From the NCBI GenBank assembly GCA_964431655.1, contig CAYSKJ010000038.1, forward strand, positions 13,096 to 21,067: DNA of 7,972 nucleotides, in the 5' to 3' direction. The stretch is from CAYMEV01 sp964431655 [NCBI: uncultured bacterium]. GTDB lineage: Bacteria > CAYMEV01. The notes beneath the pieces were generated by a model. That model was not told the origin of the DNA. It saw nothing but the letters and a program-made list of their open reading frames with translations, and searched no databases. The translations under genes and the position numbers were made by a program. Of the stretch, positions 1 to 7,400 are shown one piece after another; positions within the stretch are counted from its first letter, which is position 1, and each line of letters begins with the position of its first letter.

Positions 1-489
1 TCAAGACAGCTTTTTTTAAGCCTTCTTGCTGATAAAGCCTGCATGGCGGATGCCGCCCTGAAGATTTTCGGGGATATATACCAGAGCAGGCTGACGGCTG
101 TCACTGAACCCTATCCCGGTGTGCCGGAAATATTAAAGGAGCTCCACACAGACTTCTCCCTGAATGTACTTACTAATAAACCAAAGCGCTTCACACTTCC
201 CCTGATTGAATATTACAGCCTTAAAGAGCTTTTTGACAGCATCATTACCCCTGATGATACCGCTGACAATATAAAAAAACCCGATGCAAGGCTGTGTTCA
301 ATGGATATTCTAAAAAATGCAGTCCTCTTTGTAGGGGATTCCGCCGTAGATATGGATATGGCTAAAACCTGCGGCATACCTTCTGTTTTTGTCACCTACG
401 GCTACGGAAGCCTCAATAATTCAGAACCTTCCTTTATAATTGACAGCATATCAGGCCTCCGGGATATTATTATCTCTTCGGGAATATGA
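1..489 (+). CDS. HAD-superfamily phosphatase, phosphoglycolate phosphatase-like (5' end missing)
   Basis: Frame 1 is open from the first base of the window to the TGA at 487-489, so the real start lies upstream; the ATG at 43 is internal. The visible 162 residues are the C-terminal three quarters of a HAD phosphatase. HAD motif II is seen as L57-T58-N59-K60, the motif III lysine as K92/K93 in IKKPDA, and motif IV as VGDSAVD at 111-117, where D113 and D117 would bind Mg2+. The segment YPGVPEIL (38-45) and the ending VTYGYGS are typical of the Gph/PGP branch. The nucleophile motif DxDxT and most of the cap domain are off the window. The family hydrolyses small phosphate esters such as 2-phosphoglycolate in the cytoplasm, but the exact substrate cannot be read from this fragment. 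The stretch between KPDA and VGDS is about five residues shorter than I expect for this family. The HAD assignment is secure; the Gph assignment is moderate. Confidence 0.85.
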   Translation, partial: SRQLFLSLLADKACMADAALKIFGDIYQSRLTAVTEPYPGVPEILKELHTDFSLNVLTNKPKRFTLPLIEYYSLKELFDSIITPDDTADNIKKPDARLCSMDILKNAVLFVGDSAVDMDMAKTCGIPSVFVTYGYGSLNNSEPSFIIDSISGLRDIIISSGI

Positions 490-597
490 AGCTTTGTTTA
501 ATATTTTCCATCTAATACCTTATAGATGAAAATTGGGGCCAAAAAGCTTTCATTATAACCATTATAGTTGTAAAATATTAAAAAAAAGGAGGAGAAC
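490..597 (+). promoter_or_regulatory. AT-rich intergenic region with possible promoter for the 720-residue protein gene
   Basis: This 108-bp gap separates two genes on the same strand. It holds several -10-like hexamers: TATAAC at 554-559, TATAGT at 563-568 and TAAAAT at 571-576. None has a convincing -35 box at normal spacing; the best are TTGGGG at 533-538 (15 bp before TATAAC) and TTTCAT at 548-553 (17 bp before TAAAAT). A weak imperfect hairpin lies at 503-533 without a T tract. A promoter here is likely from the gap size and composition, but its exact position is not established. Confidence 0.25.
587..594 (+). promoter_or_regulatory. Strong ribosome binding site (AGGAGGAG)
   Basis: AGGAGGAG follows a run of seven A and ends 3 nt before the ATG at 598. 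The AGGAGG core is 5 nt from the start codon. This fixes the start of the following gene. Confidence 0.85.
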
Positions 598-2760
598 ATG
601 CAAAAACGAGATATAAAATTCCTTTTATCTGCCTTTCTGCCGGCATTAATGATCTGTTTTTCCTGTATTGCTCCCCGAGCACTTGCCCAGGAACGCCCGG
701 TAGTTTTTTCCGAAGGACTGGCACAGCAGAGTATTGCCTGGCAGATAGAGGAACTGGCAAAATGGCTTATAAAATCAAGGGACCTTGTCCCCAGGCCTGA
801 TAAATGCAGTCAGTACTGCTTTACCATTGACATGCTTACACTGGGGGGTTCCATTGAAAAGAACAGGCTCACCTTTACTTTAACAGGTCATGTCCTGGCG
901 GATGAGCCGGTTCTTATCCCCCTTTTCGGCAACCCTAAAAAAACTGGTCTGATAAATGTAACCGTCAATAATAAGCCCGCAATCACAGGATTTGAAGACC
1001 TGGATCACTGGTTTGTCCGCTCATCGGAAAGGGATTTTACAATAAAGGGGGAGCTGGAGTTCATGGATGAGTACAGCCTCATGGTTATCGGGCCGGTAAA
1101 TTCATTTTCAGCTCAGCTGGAAGACGGGAAGGTAATCCAGGGTAATAAACTGTCAGGGCTTAAAAACAGCCTGGTTCACATTGAGTCAACAAAGATAAAG
1201 ACTGCTGCTGAAGAACCGGAAATAAAGCCCCTTTTCCAGCTTAACAGGGCATTCAGGATTTCGGATGACATAGCTTTTGAATACAGGGTTTTTATCCGGT
1301 CATCCTCCCAGATCAGCAATTATGAAATACCGATGAAGAACTCGGAGATAGTTCTTGATGTGCGGGGCATCAGCGACTGGAGGCTTGAAAAAGACACCCT
1401 GATATTGAACTCGGACCAGAAAACCATACAGTGCATTATTACAGGCAGTATAAAAAGCCTGGGAGAAATGCAGACGGATGAAAGGTCCAATTATGAGTGG
1501 TGGCTTATAGAATCCGGACCAGAGCACCGGGTATCAATTAATACCAGCGGAAAACAGGTGGATTCCTCTGAATCACCCATCCCGAGGCAGATGACCCTCT
1601 CAAGGCTCTACTTTCTCAACAGGAATAACGCCATCAGGATATCGGTGCAGAAGCTTAAATCCCTGGAAGCCCTGGCAGCAGTAATACACAGCCAGACCCG
1701 GAAGATTGTATGGACCGAGGACGGCCACCTCGTTGCCCAGGACAGCATTACCTATGAGAACAGCGGAATAGATTATCTTGTTTTTGACACCATGGGGAAA
1801 CCCATATACCTGGCGGTTGACAATTCTCCCCAGCGTCTTCTATCCCAGGAGGACATACCGGACACAGCCGTTCTTCTGCCTCTTTTCAAGGGAAGGCACA
1901 ATGCATTTATACAAAATATCAGCAGGGCAAAGATAAACCATTTCGGAGGGTCGTTCACACTGCCGGTTCCGCGCCACAGCTTCACCATCAGCAAAGGATA
2001 CCTTGAACTTGGTCTGCCTGGTATGGTAATACCCCTTTATTTTACGGAAGGAAGAGGCTTTATAAATCCCTTCAGCATTGGCGACATGGTAATCTTTATT
2101 GTAATAATGATCCTTTCCTTCTTCATGTTTGAATCCAGAAGCATGAAGATCTTTTCCCTGGTATCCCTGGCCGGCCTGTATATGCTCTTAAAGGGGGTTT
2201 TTGTATTTCTTCTGATTATCTTCCTTCTTGCAAAGCTGGTGCTTTATCTGAAGAAGAAATATTCACCTAAGACATTTCTGCTTATTATAATCATATCCGC
2301 CCTGGCGATAGTATCTCTTTTCATCTACTCCCTGATACTCCCTTCCCTTTTCAGTACAGTAAGATACTATGACAAGGGCCAGATGGCTCCCAGCCCGCCT
2401 ATGGTACAGCCCCAGGAGTCCTTTGATGAATATGAAAAAGATAAAAGGCTGGGGCAGAAAAGTGACAGCAGTATGGACTATGAGTCAATTCTGAGGGAAG
2501 AGAAGGTTATCTCCGATTCTACTATTGTTGAGGGTATAATACCGGTTGCCCTGCCCATGCCCAGCTATGATTACTCACTCTATGCCTACAGGGAACTTAT
2601 AACAAAAGAAAGGCCCCTGGCTCCGAGACTTCTTTATATCACAAAATACACCCTCATACCGCTTTATATATTATGGCTTATTTCCCTTCTGATAATAATC
2701 AGGCATATCTACCCCCGGGCCAGGAATTTTTTTGCGGCAAAAAAGCCTGAAGCATCATAA
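598..2760 (+). CDS. Secreted/membrane-anchored protein of unknown function, 720 aa, short member of a large-protein family
   Basis: The start is supported by AGGAGG 5 nt upstream. Residues 1-30 form a Sec signal peptide (basic start, hydrophobic core, ALA cleavage site before Q31). Residues 31-490 are predicted extracytoplasmic and rich in beta-strand patterns, with a close cysteine pair C70/C74 near the mature N-terminus. Hydrophobic helices lie at about 495-511, 516-550 (one or two) and 559-583. They are followed by a polar, Pro-rich loop (590-675) and a last helix at about 684-703 with a basic tail. From memory, the block at about 90-165 (a GHVLADEPVLIPLFG stretch, then VTVNNKPA) and the VEGIIPVALP region before the last helix resemble conserved blocks of uncharacterised 1,000+ residue membrane proteins of Gammaproteobacteria and Myxococcota. 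No search was run. No catalytic motif was seen, so no function is proposed. A strong hairpin follows the stop by 4 nt. The gene is certain; the family link is tentative. Confidence 0.9.
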   Translation: MQKRDIKFLLSAFLPALMICFSCIAPRALAQERPVVFSEGLAQQSIAWQIEELAKWLIKSRDLVPRPDKCSQYCFTIDMLTLGGSIEKNRLTFTLTGHVLADEPVLIPLFGNPKKTGLINVTVNNKPAITGFEDLDHWFVRSSERDFTIKGELEFMDEYSLMVIGPVNSFSAQLEDGKVIQGNKLSGLKNSLVHIESTKIKTAAEEPEIKPLFQLNRAFRISDDIAFEYRVFIRSSSQISNYEIPMKNSEIVLDVRGISDWRLEKDTLILNSDQKTIQCIITGSIKSLGEMQTDERSNYEWWLIESGPEHRVSINTSGKQVDSSESPIPRQMTLSRLYFLNRNNAIRISVQKLKSLEALAAVIHSQTRKIVWTEDGHLVAQDSITYENSGIDYLVFDTMGKPIYLAVDNSPQRLLSQEDIPDTAVLLPLFKGRHNAFIQNISRAKINHFGGSFTLPVPRHSFTISKGYLELGLPGMVIPLYFTEGRGFINPFSIGDMVIFIVIMILSFFMFESRSMKIFSLVSLAGLYMLLKGVFVFLLIIFLLAKLVLYLKKKYSPKTFLLIIIISALAIVSLFIYSLILPSLFSTVRYYDKGQMAPSPPMVQPQESFDEYEKDKRLGQKSDSSMDYESILREEKVISDSTIVEGIIPVALPMPSYDYSLYAYRELITKERPLAPRLLYITKYTLIPLYILWLISLLIIIRHIYPRARNFFAAKKPEAS

Positions 2761-2764
2761 TACC

Positions 2765-2787
2765 GAGGGCAGGGATACCCTGCCCTC
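2765..2787. terminator. Hairpin terminator between convergent genes
   Basis: GAGGGCAGGG (2765-2774), loop ATA, then CCCTGCCCTC (2778-2787) form a perfect 10-bp GC-rich stem. It lies 4 nt after the + strand stop and 5 nt beyond the minus-strand stop. On the + strand it is followed by TTTATT, a short T-rich tail. On the minus strand the tail is CGGTATTATG, which is weaker. It most likely ends the upstream + gene and may also serve the opposing gene. Confidence 0.7.
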
Positions 2788-2792
2788 TTTAT

Positions 2793-4352
2793 TCACTTCT
2801 CTGGATCCTTTGTATCCTGTATCTTTTCAAAGGTTCCGATATTACCGTCATCGAAGGCTTCAATATACATCTGCCTGGCAATACCTTCCGAATTTAAGCC
2901 AAACTGGACAAATCCGCTTTCATCCTCGAAATCAGGTATGGATAGGACAAAGGTATCCCGTTTGAAGGGATGGATAAACAGCTTTATTTCTGCAGGCCCC
3001 AGGGTAAGGGACATCTTATCGCCTTCATCCCTTAAAACTGCCTTGCCATAGACATTGCTGTAATAATCCCCTGTATAGGCATCAAAAGGAAGACAGCTCT
3101 CTAAATATCCGTCTTCCCTCTCAATATCACGGCTTTGGAGGCCTGACCGGTAGCTTTGGAGCATTTCAGCGCTCCATTCCCTGAGGGGACCCCCGGTATA
3201 GATATCTATGAACCGTTTTGCAAGCGCTTCAGGAAGTTTATTATCCGTCATATTTGTAAGAAAGACAAAACCAAGGTCCAGGTCCGGCACCAGCTGGATA
3301 AGTGATTTTATGCCTGAGGTTCCCCCGGTATGCCAGATAAAGGCAGGATAGCCTTTATCCTCGGTCAATACCCAGGCGGTACAGTAATAATTCCTGCCAG
3401 GCGCTACCTTATCTTTTATTACTGTTTTTGGGAAATGCATATATTCCATGCTTTCCCTGCTTAAGAGCTGTTTACCATTCCATAGACCCTTTTTCAGCTG
3501 GAACCTGACCCATTTTGCCATATCCACAGCATTTGAGTTTATACCACCTGCAGGTCCGTAGGTATAGACCCATTCCAGAAAGGGCCAGTCCATGGGCAGA
3601 ATTTCCGGGGCACCCTGGCAGTTTTTGTGAAGAAAGGAAACGTTTTCTGAATCCACGAAAGCTTCCCTGGTATAGCTGGTGCTGTCCATTCCCAGGGAAT
3701 TGAGTATCCTTTCCTGGAGATTCTCCTCCCATGTTTTACCTGAAACCTTCTCTATAAGAGCACCGGCCACAAGGAACAGATTGTTCATATAGGCAAATTC
3801 AGACCTGAAACTGCTTGCCGGCTCTATATATCGGATGGAATCTATAATATGGCTCCTGTCAAAACCGAAAAAGGACTGCAGGTCTCCGGCATATCCCGGC
3901 ATTCCGCTATGCTGAGCCATTACGTCAAAGACCCTGAATTCCCTGGTAACCCAGGGATCATACATCCTGAAACCTGGAAGGTGATCAATGACCCGATCAC
4001 TCCAGTCAAGTCTTTTCTCCTCTGCCATCATGGCAACCAGCGCTGCTGTAAAGGCTTTGGAAGTTGATCCTATCTGAAAGATTGTATATTCGTCTACCCT
4101 GTCATCACCCCCAAGTTTTTTTACACCAAAGCCCCCGGCATAAATCAATTCATCCCCGCGCACTATGGCTATGGCCATCCCGGGTATGCCCCACTCTTCC
4201 ATTGACTTTTGCGCATATTTTTCAAAATCGTCGAGCATACCGGCCAGGGTCTCACCTTCGGGCATGCCGGCATAAAAATCCACTGAAAATAGAGCAATGC
4301 CCAGTATAACCAGCATACAGAAAAAAGCTCCGGAATTGAATGTCTTTCTCAT
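2793..4352 (-). CDS. Exported beta-lactamase-family (class C-like) serine hydrolase with DUF3471-like C-terminus
   Basis: I chose the ATG at 4350-4352 (519 aa) because GGAGG sits 5 nt upstream and the protein then opens with a clear Sec signal peptide (MRK, hydrophobic 9-24, likely cut after FYA, residue 28). A longer frame runs to an ATG at 4409, but that start would lie only about 5 nt from the predicted transcription start. All serine hydrolase motifs of this family (PF00144 type) are present: S96-T-S-K99 with S96 the acylated serine, Y188-M-N190, and H341-T-G-G344 in place of KTG. The catalytic domain spans about 38-385. Residues 420-515 (YTGDYYSNVYGK, then LTLGPAE) fit the DUF3471 domain often found after this catalytic domain. 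Relatives include esterases, D-aminopeptidases and penicillin-binding-like proteins, so resistance to beta-lactams should not be assumed. The product is probably periplasmic or secreted. It lies downstream of the sulfatase-like gene but has its own promoter. Confidence 0.93.
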   Translation of the reverse strand: MRKTFNSGAFFCMLVILGIALFSVDFYAGMPEGETLAGMLDDFEKYAQKSMEEWGIPGMAIAIVRGDELIYAGGFGVKKLGGDDRVDEYTIFQIGSTSKAFTAALVAMMAEEKRLDWSDRVIDHLPGFRMYDPWVTREFRVFDVMAQHSGMPGYAGDLQSFFGFDRSHIIDSIRYIEPASSFRSEFAYMNNLFLVAGALIEKVSGKTWEENLQERILNSLGMDSTSYTREAFVDSENVSFLHKNCQGAPEILPMDWPFLEWVYTYGPAGGINSNAVDMAKWVRFQLKKGLWNGKQLLSRESMEYMHFPKTVIKDKVAPGRNYYCTAWVLTEDKGYPAFIWHTGGTSGIKSLIQLVPDLDLGFVFLTNMTDNKLPEALAKRFIDIYTGGPLREWSAEMLQSYRSGLQSRDIEREDGYLESCLPFDAYTGDYYSNVYGKAVLRDEGDKMSLTLGPAEIKLFIHPFKRDTFVLSIPDFEDESGFVQFGLNSEGIARQMYIEAFDDGNIGTFEKIQDTKDPEK

Positions 4353-4357
4353 AATTT

Positions 4358-4362
4358 CCTCC
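4358..4362 (-). promoter_or_regulatory. Ribosome binding site that sets the serine hydrolase start
   Basis: On the minus strand GGAGG is followed by AAATT and then the ATG at 4352. No comparable site precedes the alternative upstream ATG at 4409. This argues for the 519-residue form. Confidence 0.8.
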
Positions 4363-4420
4363 AAAAAATTTTTTAAACTGCGGGATAATTTGTTTCCAGC
4401 TTGATACATTACTTTACAGG

Positions 4421-4449
4421 ATTATAATATCATAGGGAAAGAAATACAA
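4421..4449 (-). promoter_or_regulatory. Sigma-70-type promoter for the serine hydrolase gene
   Basis: On the minus strand, TTGTAT (4449-4444) and a perfect TATAAT (4426-4421) are separated by exactly 17 bp. Transcription would start near 4414, giving an untranslated leader of about 60 nt before the ATG at 4352. No operator-like inverted repeat was recognised around it. Confidence 0.6.
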
Positions 4450-4482
4450 TACGAAAGGATATTTTTTTCAGGAAAAATTAAA

Positions 4483-4496
4483 GCCTTTTAAAAGGC
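4483..4496 (-). terminator. Possible weak terminator at the end of the sulfatase-like gene
   Basis: GCCTTTTAAAAGGC is a perfect 14-nt palindrome that contains the TAA stop (4488-4490). On the minus strand it is followed by TTTAATTTTTCC. The stem is only about 5 bp with a TTAA loop, so termination would be weak or partial. Read-through into the serine hydrolase gene remains possible. Confidence 0.35.
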
Positions 4497-7400
4497 ATGC
4501 ATGGCAGAAGCCCGGGCGGATGGCGCTATATTTTCCCATTTTCCCTCAGAGGATTTGAAAAGGAAAATACCCTTGCCGCTCACGTCCTGGCCGATTATAT
4601 CATCATATCTGCCCTGGGTGAACCTGCCCGTGATAATCAGATTAAAGGGCATGTCCGTGATTTTGACCCAGCGGTTTTTATCCAGGGTATAATAATAAGT
4701 TGCATTGCTGTAGGACATTAGAACCTCCTTCCCCGGGCCGGGAGCAATATCACCAAAGCCTGTGCCCTGGCCATCCAGGGGCAGTTCCTTTGAGATCCTC
4801 ATGTAATAAAGGCCTATTAAAGACAGCATCTTATGATTAACCCTGATACCGTCAGCTACAAGGAATTCAGGGTTGTCCTTCAATACTTTTCTGTCCCCTC
4901 CGGCATCCCTGGATGAAAAAAGGCCCAGGTAGGTTCCCTTTCCCTCAAAAGAACATAGCAGTTCATCATAACCGTCTCCGTCCAGGTCGCCTGAAACCAT
5001 CTGCACGGGGCTTTCCCTTACTATCCTGATAAATTCACTGCCCCCGGGGTAGTAAAGATAAAGACCGTCCAGAGAGCCATTATCCTTTACACTGAGAAAG
5101 AGCAGTTCTTCAGCCTTATTGAAATTTCCTGCCAGAATAGAATCAGCGGCAACAGGCAAAATTCTCTGACACTGCCCCTCGGCATTGACACTATAAAATC
5201 CAAGCCCGTGAAGGCTGACAAATATTCGGCACTTCCCCCCCCCGGGGGATTTTGACAGAGCAAAATCAACATAACTGTATGCATTCCCGAGTATATTTAT
5301 CCATGCCCTGTGGACAAAGCTGTAGTACCAGAGGCCGTGCCCAGGGAAGATCCCTGCAATCTCAGGAAGCCCGCTTCCGGCTATATTCCCTGCCAGCAGT
5401 TTGTCAGCAGTCATATCGGATATCTTTTCCCAGTTAAGGTCCTGGTTATTCTCTATCTGTCCCTCTCTGGACAGAAGATATGTCCCCTGGAAGGCCCCGC
5501 CTGTAAGGCTTGCCACGGCATTTGAACCGCTTTCCAGCACGGCGCTGGCCGGTTCGATCCCCAGGCTCCTGGCAAAAAGAGGCTCCTGGTCATTTATACC
5601 CCCGAAGATGATACCGTCCTGAACATATACCTGGCCGGTCACATCCTTATCTGAGATTATCCTGTCCTGTATCCTTATGGCATCAAAAATACTGTCATCG
5701 CCGTAAATATAGCTTAATACCGCGGGGAAGACATCCTGAAAAACAGCAATATCATATTTATCTCCATATTCCTGTTCAGGCCAGCGTATGGCAAGGAAAG
5801 AGCCGTACCTGTCCTGGACATCGTTCCTGTCAATTTCATGGGTGCTGTGATAGACCAGGGATGCGCAGTTCTTGGTAAGATAGGGGCCATGGTCTCCGGC
5901 AATAATTACTATGGCATCGGGATTGTTCTCTATAATAGTCTTAATATCCTCCCGTATCTCCTCATTGGCCTTCTTAATACCTGCAAAATGCAGGTATTTT
6001 TCATCGGGAAGGCATTTTCCCGATGTCTGGCTATGCCCTGGAACACCACTGTGAGAATACATAAATACGGGCTTTTTGTGACTGCCTGCCAATACCTCCC
6101 TTTTCTTTTCAAGGTAGGTCTGGTATCTGCTGGTCTCAAACTCTGCAAAACCAGCAGTATGCCTGAACTCCCCTTCCAGAACAGCCCTTATTACAATCCA
6201 GAGGGTCTCTGAAGCAATAAGCTCAGGATAATAATTATCGTATTTTATATCCCCGGAGTTCAGGCCCCGGTAAAGGTAATTATTCGGAATCCTGCAGAAG
6301 GTTCTGTAACCCTGGCTTTTTAGTATCTCAGGGACAATGCCTCCGACTATATGCTTCCTTATATTGCCCTGCGGGTCATTATCAATGGAAAGCAGTCTTG
6401 AAATGGAGGTAAGGGTGCAGGGTCCGAGGGAATAATTGCCATGGAAGACCTTAAACCCGCTGGATCGTAAAAATTCGATCTGTTCGCTGTTGTCAAAGCC
6501 ATATTGAAGCATTGTCTCAAAATTAGAATAAGCTTCAAAAACCAGCAGAAAAACGTGCTTTTTCTTTACTGCTTCTTTTTCACCAAGCACTTCCAGGACA
6601 TGGGATTTTTGCCCTCCATCGGTTTTGTCTTCATCTACATTCATCCCCAGAAAACCGCCCAGAGCATTTATGATAAAAAAGGCTGCAACTGCAGAGCTGA
6701 ATATCTTTCTGGGCAGAAGCACCAGCAGGAAAAGAACAGCCACTACAACAATAAATACACCGGCCTGGATCTCGGGCTTTCCTCTTCCCGACCAGCTGTA
6801 TCCGGCTGAAAGGGCTGTCATATTGAATATAACATAAAGAAAACCCGAAGAAAGAATAGAAAACACCTTTTTGGGGGCGAAAACAGAAAGGATAGCGGGT
6901 ATAATAGTACAGAAAATAACAGATATGACAGCAAAAAATCCGAAAACCAGGAATGAATCCCTAAGGGAAAGCTCTTCCTGGTTAAGGAATATATACTGTA
7001 TAACAGGTGTCAGAGGTATGAGAACATAGATAAAATCATGAAGATTTAACTTTTCAGAATCCTTGATGAAACTGATATGCCTGGATTTTTTAAAAAACAG
7101 AGGATAAAAAAAGGCGCATATTATTGTAAAGATTCCTGCTATAGCTGACATCTCCGACACAAATACAGCATTGATACCCTCAGGAAGGAGCAGGGCTGAA
7201 ATTAAAAAATACAAAAGCACGAACAAAAGGGCATTAAACGTGAAATTAAAGGCAGATATCCTGTTTGAAAAAAGAAGAAATACGAGGAAGGTCATAAACA
7301 TACCGAGAACAAGGGGGAATAAAAGAAACTCAAAATCCCCCCGGTAGTTTACAATTCCTTTCATGCATGGCAGTATCGACCCGGGGCTTATCTGATCTGC

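Noticed and set aside
503-533. Imperfect hairpin (ATTTTCCATCTA / TAGATGAAAAT) after the HAD gene as a terminator
   Set aside because: It is AT-rich, has a bulge and is not followed by a T tract. It is not convincing as an intrinsic terminator.
2732-2965. 77-residue + strand frame spanning the end of the 720-residue gene and the intergenic hairpin
   Set aside because: It overlaps the terminator and runs antisense to the 3' end of the serine hydrolase, and its composition is unlike a real protein.
4353-4409. Upstream ATG extending the serine hydrolase by 19 residues
   Set aside because: It has no ribosome site, would sit almost at the predicted transcription start, and would bury the signal peptide behind a polar extension.
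5838-6212. 124-residue open frame on the + strand inside the sulfatase-like gene
   Set aside because: It lies wholly antisense to well-conserved catalytic-domain coding sequence, no known family was recognised, and no ribosome site was noted for it. It is a shadow frame.
6400-6425. Cysteine at the active site of the sulfatase-like protein (C474) as a formylglycine residue
   Set aside because: The context is C-T-L-T-S, not the C-x-P/A-x-R required for formylglycine formation. T475 is the better nucleophile.
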